Shown: one piece after another, positions 15,915 through 24,868 of the stretch | Layout of the letters: every line of letters starts with the position of its first letter | Position numbering within the stretch: the stretch's first letter is position 1 | Source of the DNA: Streptomyces sp. NRRL F-5123 | GTDB lineage: Bacteria; Actinomycetota; Actinomycetes; Streptomycetales; Streptomycetaceae | Reading direction: 5' to 3' | Assembly (NCBI RefSeq): GCF_000721495.1 | Contig: NZ_JOHY01000027.1 | Coordinates: forward strand, 18,677-82,676 | DNA: 64,000 nt | Notes under the pieces: model-generated | The model's input: only the letters and a program-made list of their open reading frames with translations | Told to the model about the DNA's origin: nothing | The model's database searches: none | Made by a program: the position numbers and the translations under genes

Positions 15915-17510
15915 TCAGGCGAAGCGGGACAGGCCCGCGGCGGTGGCGCGGTCGGCGCGGCGGGGGAGGCCGCGCGCGGCTTCGGCCATGTCGGCCGCCT
16001 GCATCGCGTACAGCAGGCCGTAGCCGAAGGTGTCCGTACCCGTACCGTGTGCCTCCTCGGCCAGGGCGACCAGCGTGCGGCGGGCGACGACGGCGTCCTG
16101 GTGGTCCCCGAGCAGCTGCTGGAGCTTCTTGGTGCGCTTGCGCAGCCGCCGCGCCCTCTTGCCGCCGTAGGGCAGCGCGACCTCCGCCGTGTGCCGGGCG
16201 CGGCGGGCGGCCTTGCGCACCTGGTGCAGGGCCTGTTCGCGTCCCCGCTCCGCGGCGGCCAGCCGGCGCAGGAGACGCCGGCGATCGGCTTCTGCCGCCT
16301 TGCGCAGCTGCTTCCCGGCGGGCCGGCGCGCCCTGCGGCGGAGCGGGGGATCCGCGAGCAGGCCGTCGAGGTCGTCGAGCAGGGCGAAATAGCGGGCCGA
16401 GCCGAGGGCCGCGACCGCCCTCCCCCACGCCGCGGCGTGCCGGGCACCTTCCTGCTCCCGCAGCCGGGCGGCCAGCCCGTCGGCGGCGGCGCGGACGGCC
16501 GGGTCCGGGTCCAGTTGCCTCAGCCGGGTCGCCTGCGCGGGAAGCCGCCGGGCGAGCACCTCGTGGTCGCGGGCGTCGGCCAACGCCCCGACCAGCCAGT
16601 GCAGCTCGCCGGCGACGCGGTCGGTGCGCGACCGGTCCAGCACACGACGGTGGGCCCGCAGCACATCGCGCAGGCGCCGGGCCGCCGACCGCATCTGGTG
16701 CAGCGCGTCGGGCGCGTCGGCGCGCGTTCCCGCGTCGGACCGGAGGAGGGCGTCGACCTGCGTGCCGAGCCGGTCCATGACCGCCTCCCCCACCGAGCCC
16801 GCCCGCACCCGCCGGGCCCCGCGGCCAGGACCGGGGCGTGCGGCCGCGAGTTCGTCGGCCAGCGCGCGGTCCAGCTTGCGGGGCGTGGCCGCGGGATGCC
16901 AACCGGCGGCGTCCAGGCGCTGGGCGGCGGCGTCCAGCAGGCCGGCGTCCCCGTCGACCAGCTCGACCTCGATCTCCGACCACTGCGTGATGCGGGTGGT
17001 GCCGCCCTTGCCGCCGCCGGCCCTGCCACCGGACGGGGGCTCGCCCTGCCCGCGCTCCGGCACGGGGGCGAGGGTCTGTGCGGCCACCGCGTCCTGCGCG
17101 ACCTCGGCCAGGCAGCGCTCGCGCTTGTCGAGCAGCAGATGCCGTCGGCGGTGGGTGCGCAGGTGTGCGACGGGCACCAGCGGCCGGCCGCGCACGTACG
17201 CCGTGGTCCGGTTGAGCAGTTCGCCGGGCACCGCACGGCCCTTGCCCGCCTTCAGCGGGGCGTGCACCTCAAGGCGTGCGGGACCGCCGGTAGGGAGTTT
17301 CAGGTGCCAGCCCGCGTCGTGTCCACCGCTGCGGCGGCGCAAGGTGATGCCGCGGGTGAGCAGGCGCAGGTCCGGCGTGTCGTAGTAGATGGCGTCGAGT
17401 TCCTCCGGCGGCTCCTCCCGCACGCGGTCGACCACGGCCGGCAGCCGCAGATCCTGCGGGTCGAAGAGCCCGGTTCCCTCGAACGTGGCCTCTCGTTCGC
17501 TTCGGGACAT
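15915..17510 (-). CDS. CYTH and CHAD domain protein
   Basis: A 531-residue protein. The N-terminal CYTH half (about 1-220) has AIYYDTPDLRLLTRGITLRR, the KLP strand (WHLKLPTG) and SEIEVELVDG, typical of the tunnel fold that binds triphosphates. The C-terminal CHAD half (about 250-525) is a His/Arg-rich helical domain with repeated HQMRSAARRLRDVLRA and HQVRKAARRARHT motifs, which bind polyphosphate in this family. The usual ExExK at the N-terminus is not clear (SEREATFEG instead), so triphosphatase activity is uncertain. The likely role is polyphosphate binding or metabolism. The SD is weak at ATG 17510, so the start is tentative. Confidence 0.85.
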   Translation of the reverse strand: MSRSEREATFEGTGLFDPQDLRLPAVVDRVREEPPEELDAIYYDTPDLRLLTRGITLRRRSGGHDAGWHLKLPTGGPARLEVHAPLKAGKGRAVPGELLNRTTAYVRGRPLVPVAHLRTHRRRHLLLDKRERCLAEVAQDAVAAQTLAPVPERGQGEPPSGGRAGGGKGGTTRITQWSEIEVELVDGDAGLLDAAAQRLDAAGWHPAATPRKLDRALADELAAARPGPGRGARRVRAGSVGEAVMDRLGTQVDALLRSDAGTRADAPDALHQMRSAARRLRDVLRAHRRVLDRSRTDRVAGELHWLVGALADARDHEVLARRLPAQATRLRQLDPDPAVRAAADGLAARLREQEGARHAAAWGRAVAALGSARYFALLDDLDGLLADPPLRRRARRPAGKQLRKAAEADRRRLLRRLAAAERGREQALHQVRKAARRARHTAEVALPYGGKRARRLRKRTKKLQQLLGDHQDAVVARRTLVALAEEAHGTGTDTFGYGLLYAMQAADMAEAARGLPRRADRATAAGLSRFA

Positions 17511-17873
17511 GAGGGTCGGCTGCCCGTTCCGGTGGGGGGCAATCCCGGTGGGCGCCTCCGAGGCTCCGGCGGCGCCCGGGGGCGGGCGCGGCGGCCGCGC
17601 GTGCGTCCCGTCCTCTGCCGCGGCGGGTGCCCGGCGGGGCCCGGCTCCCCTGCCTTTCGGCCGGTGCCCGGGCCGGCGCGTCAACGGGCGCACCCGATGG
17701 CGCGGTGAGCGCTCCCTCCTGCCGCGTGCGGGGCCACGCGGCGGCCCGCGGGCGGCAGTTGGGCGGCGGCGCCCGCTGCCCGGCCGGGCCACCGGCCGAC
17801 GCGTATGTGTCGACTCGCGCTGAGCGGGCACTCGCCCCGGGGTACCGATCCGACGACAGGGAGGAGTTCGGCC
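17511..17873. other. Divergent promoter region, no gene seen
   Basis: About 360 bp between the CYTH-CHAD gene (minus) and the SRPBCC gene (plus). It must hold both promoters. No palindrome, repeat or small ORF stands out. Confidence 0.4.
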
Positions 17874-18323
17874 ATGTCCACGGTCGAGGAATCGGTGGAA
17901 GTCGATGTGCCGGTCCGCACCGCGTACAACCAGTGGACCCAGTTCGAGGAGTTCCCGCACTTCATGGACGGCGTCGAGCGCATCGAGCAGCGCACGCCCA
18001 CTCTCACCCACTGGGTGACCGAGGTCGGCGGGGCCAAGCGGGAGTTCGACGCGGAGATCACCGAGCAGGTACCGGACGAGCGGGTCGCCTGGACGACCGT
18101 CGCGGGCGAGGCCCGTCAGGCCGGCGTCGTCACCTTCCACCGGCTCGACGACACCCACACCAAGGTGATGCTGCAGCTGGAGCACGACCCGCACGGCATC
18201 ACCGACACGGTCGGCGACAAGCTCGGCTTCGTCCGCCGGCAGGCCAAGGGCGATCTCAACCGGTTCAAGCAGTACATCGAGTCCCGGGGCCTGGAATCCG
18301 GGGCGTGGCGCGGACGGGTCTGA
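17874..18323 (+). CDS. SRPBCC-family (polyketide cyclase/START-like) protein
   Basis: A 149-residue protein of the SRPBCC/cyclase-dehydrase fold: MSTVEESVEVDVPVRTAYNQ, WTQFEEFPHFMDGVERIEQ, and a C-terminal long helix (GDLNRFKQYIESRG). The fold makes a hydrophobic pocket for lipids or aromatic ligands. Close relatives in actinomycetes are stand-alone proteins of unknown substrate, often near stress genes. The ATG at 17874 follows GGGAGGA by about 9 bases. No polyketide synthase is nearby, so a biosynthetic role is not suggested. Confidence 0.85.
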   Translation: MSTVEESVEVDVPVRTAYNQWTQFEEFPHFMDGVERIEQRTPTLTHWVTEVGGAKREFDAEITEQVPDERVAWTTVAGEARQAGVVTFHRLDDTHTKVMLQLEHDPHGITDTVGDKLGFVRRQAKGDLNRFKQYIESRGLESGAWRGRV

Positions 18324-18395
18324 CCCCGTCCCGCCCGGCGGTCCCGGGGGCTGGGCAGTACGCGTCCGGGTCCGCCACCCGTCACCCGCTGCTCG

Positions 18396-19157
18396 TCAGA
18401 GGACGCGGCTGACGGTCCGGCCGGCGGCCCCGGCGGAGCGGGCGAACAGTCGGGCGTCGGTGACGGCCGCGCCCCCGGCGTCGTTGTTGAAGTACGCGTA
18501 GACGTCGTCCCGGTCATCGGGCCACGCCTGCCGTACGCGTTCGGCCCAGGAGCGCAGCGCCGTACGGCCGTAGCGGGGAGCCGGCTCGGCCCGCCCACCG
18601 TGCAGGCGCACGTAGCCCCAGTCGGCGGTGCGCCACAGCGGCGCCACCGGGCGCGAGCCGCGGTCCGCCCAGCACAGGGCGCTGCCGTGGCGTTCCAGCA
18701 CCGCCCGCAGGTCCCGCTCGGCCTGCCACCACGAGGGGTGCCGCAGCTCGACGGCGACCCGGACCGAGCGGGGGAAGCAGCGCAGGCAGGCGCCGAGCGC
18801 GTCCGGGTCGGCTCGCAGGTTCGGCGGCAGCTGGAGCAGCACGGGCCCGAGCCGGTCCCCCAGGGCGGCAGCCCGCTCCATCAGCCGGTGCACCGGCTCC
18901 TCGGGCTCGCGCAGCCGCTTGATGTGCGTGAGGTAGCGGCTGGCCTTGACCGCCATGACGAAGCCGTCCGGCGTGCGGCGCCGCCACTGCGCGAACGTGT
19001 CGGCGGTCGGCAGCCGGTAGAAGGCGTTGTTGTTCTCCACGGTGGCGAACCGGCTCGCGTACTCCTCCAGCCACGACCGCTGCGGCACCTTCGGCGGGTA
19101 GACCACGCCACGCCAGTCCCGGTACTGCCACCCTGATGTTCCGACGAGCAGGGGCAT
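18396..19157 (-). CDS. DUF72 family protein
   Basis: A 253-residue protein matching the DUF72 TIM-barrel family: MPLLVGTSGWQYRDWRGVVY, the FATVENNNAFYRLP motif, VAVELRHPSWW, and the C-terminal DDVYAYFNNDAGGAAV. Biochemical function is not established for the family. The start ATG at 19157 agrees with the conserved GTSGW opening. It stands alone on the minus strand. Confidence 0.9.
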   Translation of the reverse strand: MPLLVGTSGWQYRDWRGVVYPPKVPQRSWLEEYASRFATVENNNAFYRLPTADTFAQWRRRTPDGFVMAVKASRYLTHIKRLREPEEPVHRLMERAAALGDRLGPVLLQLPPNLRADPDALGACLRCFPRSVRVAVELRHPSWWQAERDLRAVLERHGSALCWADRGSRPVAPLWRTADWGYVRLHGGRAEPAPRYGRTALRSWAERVRQAWPDDRDDVYAYFNNDAGGAAVTDARLFARSAGAAGRTVSRVL

Positions 19158-19189
19158 GAGGCGATACGTGCCCGCTGCGCCCCGACACG

Positions 19190-19440
19190 TAACCGGCCGC
19201 CGCCCTGGCACCGCCCCCGCCGCCAGGTCCGGCTCGGCAAGTTCCTCACCGGCTGCCGCGTCGAGCCCGTACGCCCCGAATCCGCCCAAGCAGCCGGCAT
19301 CCCCTGCGGCAAGGCCCGCACGCGCGACGGCTCGTCCTCGTGCAGGAGGGTGGCCGGGCCGACGCCGGGGGCCGTACGCGGCGGACGGCACGCCGCCGCA
19401 CCGGCGACTCGGTCACGTCGAACGCCCTCCGGGACCGTGC
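19190..19440 (+). pseudogene. Decayed PIN-domain (VapC-like) toxin fragment
   Basis: One plus-strand frame reads WHRPRRQVRLGKFLTGCRVE then PVRPESAQAAGIPCGKARTR. This resembles the second half of actinobacterial PIN-domain proteins (WR-PRRQ-RL, GC-V-PL, AA-G). A second frame near 19405 reads GDSVTSNALRD, resembling the usual GDAVVTSDPDDL ending. There is no start, the frames do not join, and the N-terminal catalytic Asp region is missing. It is therefore a relic. No antitoxin gene is visible. The identification rests on remembered family patterns. Confidence 0.45.
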
Positions 19441-19451
19441 CGGGCGCTGTT

Positions 19452-20855
19452 TCAGCCGAGGGTGTCCGTGCTCGTGGGCGGAGTGGTCGTCGCCGTGGGG
19501 CCGGGCTCCGTGGTGGCGGAGGACGGCGGGGTCGTCGGCGTCGGCGGAGCGGTGGTGGGAGAGGGATCACGAGCATCGGGCGTGGACGACGGGGCGGGGG
19601 CGGCCGGCTCGCTGCCGCCCGGCGTTCGCCGGGGCGCGGTCACGGATGTGTCGACAAGGCCCGTGGTGCTCGGCGCCCCGGGTGGCGACGGCTGCCGGTC
19701 GCTCACGGGCAGCGGTTCCTCCCCCGGCGCGGAGGTGCGGGAGGAGGGGTGGGAGCCGGGGTTCGGTGTGGCGCGGTGGTGGGCGTCGCTGGTGGCGTGC
19801 GATGTGGGGTGGCTGCCCGACTGCGGGGGTGCGGTGTGACCGTCGGACGCCGGCCAGGCGAGAGCCATGACGGCCGCCGAGATCACGGCCACGGCCGCGG
19901 TCGCCCCGGCGGCGACCGGGCCCTTGCGGTGGGCACGGACCGGCGCCGGGACCGTCACCGGCGCGGCGCCGCGGTCGCCGGGGCCCGGTCCGGGCCGCAC
20001 GCCAGGGGCGTGCACGGTCACGGGGGAGGCGGGAACGGCAGGTGCGGCGCTCTGCCGGGCCGCGGCCGCGCACCAGTCCCGTACCTCCAGCGCTGTCGGC
20101 CTGGCCCGCGGGTCCTTGGCGAGCATGCGCAGGACGAACGCCTCCACCTCCTGCGGCAGGCCTGGCCGGAACTCCCGCAGCGGCGGTGCATCGCACTCCA
20201 CCTGCTGGCAGAGCACCGCGAGCGGGTGCTCACCGACGAACGGAGGCCGACCGGCCAGGACCTGGTACAGGGTGCAGCCCAGGGAGTAGACGTCCGCCGC
20301 CGCGGTGAGCGGTTGCCCGCGCGCCGCCTCGGGCGACATGTACGCGCTGGTACCGGTGACCGTCCCCGCACAGGTGATCCGGGTGGTCGTCTCCTGGCCG
20401 GCGCTCTGGGCGATCCCGAAGTCCGCGATCTTCACGTTCGCGCCACCGTCCAGCAGGATGTTCGACGGCTTGATGTCCCGGTGCACCACCCCCCGCCGGT
20501 GCGCCTCCGCCAGCCCGTCGGCGATCTGCGCGCCGATACCCGCCACCCACGACGCCGGCCGCGGCTCGCGCCCCTTCACCACGTCGGCGAGGGTGGGGCC
20601 TTCGACCAGCTCCATCACCAGGTACGAACGGCCGTCCTGCGTACCGAAGTCGTAGATCTCGACAATGTGCCGGTGGTGAAGGTGGGCCTCCGTCCTGGCC
20701 TCGTGCCGGAAACGCGCCACCGCCTCCTGCGACGCCCGGGCCGAGACCAGCTTCACGGCCACGGGACGCGCCAGCCGCAGGTCCCAGGCCGCCCAGACCT
20801 CGCCCGTACCACCCCGCCCCACCACCCGATCAAGTCGATACCGATTCCCCAGCAT
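19452..20855 (-). CDS. Membrane-anchored Ser/Thr protein kinase (PknB type)
   Basis: A 467-residue Hanks-type kinase. The kinase domain spans about 1-270: P-loop VVGRGGTGEVWAAW, catalytic Lys in VAVKLVSAR, catalytic loop VVHRDIKPSNILL, DFG in IADFGIAQ, and MSPEAARG. A Pro-rich linker leads to one transmembrane helix (GATAAVAVISAAVMALAWPA), then about 110 Ser/Thr/Pro-rich extracytoplasmic residues without PASTA repeats. The ATG at 20855 fits the usual RYRL opening and has AAGGAGG upstream; a GTG just upstream is also possible. Expected role: envelope or metabolic signalling. Substrates cannot be inferred. Confidence 0.9.
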   Translation of the reverse strand: MLGNRYRLDRVVGRGGTGEVWAAWDLRLARPVAVKLVSARASQEAVARFRHEARTEAHLHHRHIVEIYDFGTQDGRSYLVMELVEGPTLADVVKGREPRPASWVAGIGAQIADGLAEAHRRGVVHRDIKPSNILLDGGANVKIADFGIAQSAGQETTTRITCAGTVTGTSAYMSPEAARGQPLTAAADVYSLGCTLYQVLAGRPPFVGEHPLAVLCQQVECDAPPLREFRPGLPQEVEAFVLRMLAKDPRARPTALEVRDWCAAAARQSAAPAVPASPVTVHAPGVRPGPGPGDRGAAPVTVPAPVRAHRKGPVAAGATAAVAVISAAVMALAWPASDGHTAPPQSGSHPTSHATSDAHHRATPNPGSHPSSRTSAPGEEPLPVSDRQPSPPGAPSTTGLVDTSVTAPRRTPGGSEPAAPAPSSTPDARDPSPTTAPPTPTTPPSSATTEPGPTATTTPPTSTDTLG

Positions 20856-20945
20856 CACCAGGACCACCTCCTTCACCACCGACCCCCAGGGTCGGCTTGC
20901 CCCGAAAGCCGCAGGCAAACAGCGGAGCACCCGGCCCCCAGCCGC

Positions 20946-21240
20946 AGGACTGGCGAACCCGGGCTCCACCGGAGGCGCATACGGCTGCGTGGCCATGGGC
21001 CCGTAAAGGGGCGGCCAGGCCGTCCGGCCGCGCGTGCCCTACGACCCGGCCGAGCGGATCCGCGGACGGACCGGTGGCGAGGGCACCGACAAGGGTGTGG
21101 ACGCGGTCGGCTGCCGGGCCCACGCGCACAACGGTGCGCTTCCGGACCTCAAGGAGCCGGCCGTCGTGCTCAACGCCCTGGTCCGGACGGTCCGCGCCAC
21201 CGGCGTGCTCGGCATCCCGGGGCTGTACGTGCCACCGTCC
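20946..21240 (+). pseudogene. Relic of glutathione-independent formaldehyde dehydrogenase
   Basis: The frame reads ANPGSTGGAYGCVAMGP, a TAA stop (21004-21006), RGGQAV...RVPYD, then directly RGRTGGEGTDKGVDAVG and LNALVRTVRATGVLGIPG, then LYVPP. These match two separate blocks of zinc-dependent FdhA-like dehydrogenases (the NPxxxGxAYGYVDMG-GGQA-VPYAD block and the GGEG-DKGVDAVG / VRTVRATG-IGIPGLYVP block). The roughly 100-residue nucleotide-binding middle is missing, and there is an in-frame stop and no start. This is a degraded, internally deleted gene. Confidence 0.7.
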
Positions 21241-21909
21241 TCAGCCGGCCCCCGGCCCCGCGGTGCCGCCGCCCGAGCCGACTGCGTAGATCCGCTCGCG
21301 GAGCTGCTCCGCCGCCGGGTCCAGATCGGTCCACAGGTCCAGCCAGAACCGGTCCTTCCTCCCTCCGGGCCGGTCCAGCCGTACCGCGGCCCAGGAGAAG
21401 GCGCCGGTCAGGACCTCCCGCTTCGCGCCTCCGACCACCGACAGCGCGAAGGACACGGTCAGTCCGGCCCGCGTGACGACGATGCTCTCCTCGTCGTCGG
21501 GGCGACGCCGGGCGAAAGTGAGGAACCGGGGCTCGTCGAGGATTTTGACCCACTCCAGGACCGCCGTCGGCACCTGCGGCAGCAGGCAGTCGAGGATCCC
21601 CCCGCGGACCGCCCCGGCAGGGTCGTCACCGAGCCAGCCGAGCCAGTGGTCCGTGCCGGTGAGCTTGGCGAAGTCGTCCTTGGGCGGCCCGTAGTCCGGG
21701 TTCTCCCTGAACTCCCCCGTCAGCTTCCCGTCCTCCCCTACGAGCCAGTAGCCATGAACCGCCTCGCCGGGGACGAAACCGTCGGGGTGACCGATGTAAT
21801 CGGGATCGATGGCGGCGACCGCCCCGCCGGGATTGGCCGCGGCCTCGGCCACGAGTTCAGGCGGAGGCGACTTCCGTATCCGCTTCCGCTCGGCCGCGAA
21901 ATTCCTCAT
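21241..21909 (-). CDS. Conserved hypothetical protein
   Basis: A 222-residue soluble acidic protein with no signal peptide or transmembrane segment. Visible features: a basic start (MRNFAAERKRIRKSPPPEL), a GYWLVGEDGKLTGEFRENP stretch like a small beta-sheet domain, DHWLGWLGDD, and a WLDLWTDLDPAAEQLRERIY end. The family was not recognised; it may be an immunity-like or SUKH-like fold but there is no firm motif. It stands alone beside the formaldehyde dehydrogenase relic. Confidence 0.65.
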   Translation of the reverse strand: MRNFAAERKRIRKSPPPELVAEAAANPGGAVAAIDPDYIGHPDGFVPGEAVHGYWLVGEDGKLTGEFRENPDYGPPKDDFAKLTGTDHWLGWLGDDPAGAVRGGILDCLLPQVPTAVLEWVKILDEPRFLTFARRRPDDEESIVVTRAGLTVSFALSVVGGAKREVLTGAFSWAAVRLDRPGGRKDRFWLDLWTDLDPAAEQLRERIYAVGSGGGTAGPGAG

Positions 21910-22114
21910 AAGTCCCCTGCCCCCGCCACGTCAGCCGTCCTCCCCGCACCCTCACCCCACGTCAAGCCGTGGCGAGCGACTCCTCCCTGCGCATCGGCAA
22001 CGATCCCACACGTTCCGAACGCCTGGTGCGGCGGAGAGTCGCGTGCGTCGAGGCGCTGCCCGACTTCCCGCAACCCACCGCCCGCTGCGGCGCCGGCGGC
22101 GGGCCGGGGGCGGG

Positions 22115-22921
22115 TCAGCGGCCGCCGGGGACCTTCAGGAGGTGGAAGACGGTGGTGCGGCGCAAGGTGAAGCCGATCGACTCGTAGAGACGTACGGCAC
22201 GGGTGTTCACCGCGGCCGCGTGCAGGAACGGCGTGTCGCCGCGTGCGGTGATGCCGTCCGCCACGTGGCGGACCAGCCGGGTGGCCAGGCCCTGGCCGCG
22301 GTGCCGCTCGTCGGTGCACACCGCGCTGATCTCGGTCCAGCCGGACAGCCGCAGCCGCTCCCCCGCCATCGCCACCAGCCTGCCCTCGCGGCGGATGCCG
22401 TAGTACGCGCCCATCTCGACGGTACGCGGCAGGAAAGGCCCCGGCTTGGCGCGCCCGACCAGCTCCAGCATCTCCGGCACGTCGGCGGGGCCGAGCGCTT
22501 CCGCCTCGGGGTCGCTGCGGGTCTCCAGCGCGGTGGCCACCAGTTGCACGCCCTGCCCCGACTGTCCGGTCGCCCAGCCGTCGGGCGGCGCCGGCACCCC
22601 GGCCATCGCGAAGGAATTCCCCGGCCCGACCAGCGCGGCCAGATCCGCCCAGGACCGGGGGTCCGCGGAGTCGGCCACCGCCACGAAGGGCGACACGTCG
22701 GTGCGGTAGCGGGCAGCCTGGCCCACGGTCTCGGCAAGGTGGCGGTGCGGGCCGCTCAGTGCGGCCCAGACCGCGTTGTCCAGCACGTGCGGGCCCGTCG
22801 GCGCGGGCGGGCCGGCTTGAGCGGGCGAGCCGGTCGGCGCAGTCGTGCCCTCCGTGTACGCGGGCGGGTCCTCGGTGTGCGGTCGGGAAGGCTGGGGCCG
22901 GGGCGGGAGACTGGTGGACAT
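22115..22921 (-). CDS. GNAT-family N-acetyltransferase
   Basis: A 268-residue protein: about 45 Pro/Thr-rich disordered residues, an N-terminal half of unclear fold, and a C-terminal GNAT domain with the acetyl-CoA loop CTDERHRGQGLATRLV (Q/R-x-x-G-x-G/A type) and NTRAVRLYESIGF. It is the last gene after permease, ATPase and binding protein, 103 bp downstream of the binding-protein stop. In Bacillus yxe/ytm-type sulfur operons an N-acetyltransferase accompanies an amino-acid ABC transporter and a flavin monooxygenase and acetylates an S-modified cysteine. The same job is proposed here but is an inference. Confidence 0.85.
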   Translation of the reverse strand: MSTSLPPRPQPSRPHTEDPPAYTEGTTAPTGSPAQAGPPAPTGPHVLDNAVWAALSGPHRHLAETVGQAARYRTDVSPFVAVADSADPRSWADLAALVGPGNSFAMAGVPAPPDGWATGQSGQGVQLVATALETRSDPEAEALGPADVPEMLELVGRAKPGPFLPRTVEMGAYYGIRREGRLVAMAGERLRLSGWTEISAVCTDERHRGQGLATRLVRHVADGITARGDTPFLHAAAVNTRAVRLYESIGFTLRRTTVFHLLKVPGGR

Positions 22922-23024
22922 GGCCGGGACGGTGCTCCGTTCTGCGCCTGCTCGTCGGCACTCGTGGAAGGTGACCTGGTCGGGGAGCCGGGGCGGTCCC
23001 GGCCCGCACGGACAGGGCAGGGGT

Positions 23025-24041
23025 TCAGGAGTTGCTCACCGGCAGTCCCGGCGGGTTGATCTGCGAGCTGGGCAGTCCCTCGTCGCTGAGGTTCCAGGCG
23101 GCCAGCCAGGCGCTGTACTGCCCGCCCTTGATCAGGTAGTTGATCGCGTCGGCGAGCGGCTTGACCAGCCCGCTGTCCTTCTTCGTCGTCGCGCAGATCA
23201 GCCCCTGCAGGCTCGCCCCCGCTCCGGAGAAGGTGCCCGCACTGCGGGTCGCGTTCGGTGTGCCCGCGGTCGTGGTGACGTGGTAGGCCACGCTCGGGTT
23301 GGGCGCGAAGTAGGCGTCGATCTTGCCGGAGGACAGCGCCAGGTAGGTGCTGTTGCCGTCCTGGAAGTACTTGACGGTGAGCTTCTTGCCCGCCGCCTTC
23401 AGCTGGCTCTGCCACTTCAGCAGGATCTTCTCCTGGTTGGTGCCCGAGCCCACCGCGACGGTCTTGCCCGCCAGGTTGCGGTAGTCGCCGTCGAAGTTCC
23501 AGGTGTCGTCCTTGCGGACCGCGAAGCCGAGGTTGTCCTTGCGGTAGCAGGCGAAGTCGTAGTGCTCCTTGCGCTGCTCGGTGTCGGTGATGTTGGAGAA
23601 GCCGACCTGCGACTTCCCGCTGTCCAGGCCGACGAAGAGGTTGTCCCAGGTCGCGTTGCCGAAGACCGGCTTGAGGCCGAGGACCGCGGCGACCAGCCTG
23701 CCCAGGTCGGGCTCGGAGCCGGTGAGGGTCTTCTGGTCGGTGCCCACGTAGCCGATGGGCGGGGAGCCCGAGGGCAGGAAGCCCAGCCCGATGGACAGTT
23801 CGCCCCCGTCGATGACGGACTTGGGCAGTTCGGCGCGGATCGCCGCCACCTCGGACACGGCGATGGACGTCTGCTTGGCGGCGCCGTTGGAGAGGGCGCC
23901 GACGACCACCGTGCCCTTGCCCGCATCGGCGGCAGGCGCCCCGGAGCCGGCGGAGCTGCCGCAGGCCACCAGGGTCAGGGCCAGCGAGGCCACGGCGGCG
24001 GCGGTCGGGACGGGTCTGGCGCGGTGACGCATGCGGGACAT
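23025..24041 (-). CDS. ABC transporter substrate-binding lipoprotein (amino-acid type)
   Basis: A 338-residue family-3 solute-binding protein with a lipoprotein signal (LALTLVACGSS; Cys about residue 27). SBP_bac_3 features include GLGFLPSG, QVGFSNITDTEQRKEHYDF, AVGSGTNQEKILLKWQSQ and ALSSGKIDAYFAPNPS. The ATG at 24041 has AAGGA five bases upstream. The gene follows the ATPase by 32 bp. Binding proteins of this family carry polar amino acids, cystine or S-modified cysteines; the HVDxxR-type leader upstream of the operon favours a sulfur compound. Confidence 0.9.
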   Translation of the reverse strand: MSRMRHRARPVPTAAAVASLALTLVACGSSAGSGAPAADAGKGTVVVGALSNGAAKQTSIAVSEVAAIRAELPKSVIDGGELSIGLGFLPSGSPPIGYVGTDQKTLTGSEPDLGRLVAAVLGLKPVFGNATWDNLFVGLDSGKSQVGFSNITDTEQRKEHYDFACYRKDNLGFAVRKDDTWNFDGDYRNLAGKTVAVGSGTNQEKILLKWQSQLKAAGKKLTVKYFQDGNSTYLALSSGKIDAYFAPNPSVAYHVTTTAGTPNATRSAGTFSGAGASLQGLICATTKKDSGLVKPLADAINYLIKGGQYSAWLAAWNLSDEGLPSSQINPPGLPVSNS

Positions 24042-24073
24042 GGGGTTCCTTGGGAGTGGGGAGGGCAGCGGGG

Positions 24074-24868
24074 TCACAGGACCCGGCTGAGGAATTCGCG
24101 GGTGCGCTGATGCGCGGGACGGTCCAGCACCTGGGCGGGCGGTCCCTGCTCGACGATCCGGCCGCCGTCGAGGAAGACCACGGTGTCGGCGACCTCGCGG
24201 GCGAAGCCGATCTCGTGGGTGACGACGATCAGCGTGGTGCCGCTGTCGGCCAGGTCCTTGATGACGTCGAGGACCTCGCGGACCAGTTCGGGGTCCAGTG
24301 CGGACGTCGGCTCGTCGAAGAGGATCACGCCGGGCTCCAGGGCCAGCGCGCGGGCGATGGCGACGCGCTGCTGCTGGCCGCCGGACAGTTGCCGCGGGTA
24401 GGCGTCGGCCTTGTCCGCGAGCCCCACCCTGGCCAGCAGGGTGCGGGCCAGTTCCTGCGCCTGCGCCCGGTTCCTGCGGCGGGAGGCGACCGGCGCGGCG
24501 GCCACGTTGTCCAGCACGGTCAGGTGCGGGAAGAGGTTGAAGCTCTGGAAGACGAAGCCGATGCGGCCCCGCTGGGCGAGGATGGCCCGCTCGCTGAGTT
24601 CCTTGAGCCGATCCCCGTGCTGCCGGACCCCGATCAGCTCGCCGTCCACGCTGACGTGGCCGATGTCCAGCTTCTCCAGGTGGTTGACCGCCCGCAGCAG
24701 CGTGGACTTCCCCGAGCCCGACGGCCCGAGGATCACCGTGACCTGTCCCGGCTGCACGCTCAGGTCGACGCCGGAGAGCACCTGGTGGGTGCCGTACCAC
24801 TTGTGCGCGTTGTGGACGGTCACCGCGGCAGGCCGCGGTACGGCGCTGTCCTCGACGACGACGCTCAT
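24074..24868 (-). CDS. Amino-acid-type ABC transporter ATP-binding protein
   Basis: A 264-residue ATPase. Walker [17 protein letters not shown]-loop FVFQSFNLFPHLTVLDN, signature LSGGQQQRVAIARAL, Walker B VILFDEPTSALDPE, switch His in VVTHE. The FNLFPH and NHLEK patterns are those of the polar amino-acid (GlnQ/HisP) subfamily. Its ATG overlaps the permease stop by 4 bp (24865-24868), so the two are translationally coupled. Confidence 0.95.
   Translation of the reverse strand: MSVVVEDSAVPRPAAVTVHNAHKWYGTHQVLSGVDLSVQPGQVTVILGPSGSGKSTLLRAVNHLEKLDIGHVSVDGELIGVRQHGDRLKELSERAILAQRGRIGFVFQSFNLFPHLTVLDNVAAAPVASRRRNRAQAQELARTLLARVGLADKADAYPRQLSGGQQQRVAIARALALEPGVILFDEPTSALDPELVREVLDVIKDLADSGTTLIVVTHEIGFAREVADTVVFLDGGRIVEQGPPAQVLDRPAHQRTREFLSRVL

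Noticed and set aside
17874..18323. Polyketide cyclase in a biosynthetic cluster
   Set aside because: The SRPBCC fold is present but no polyketide synthase, ketoreductase or tailoring gene is nearby.
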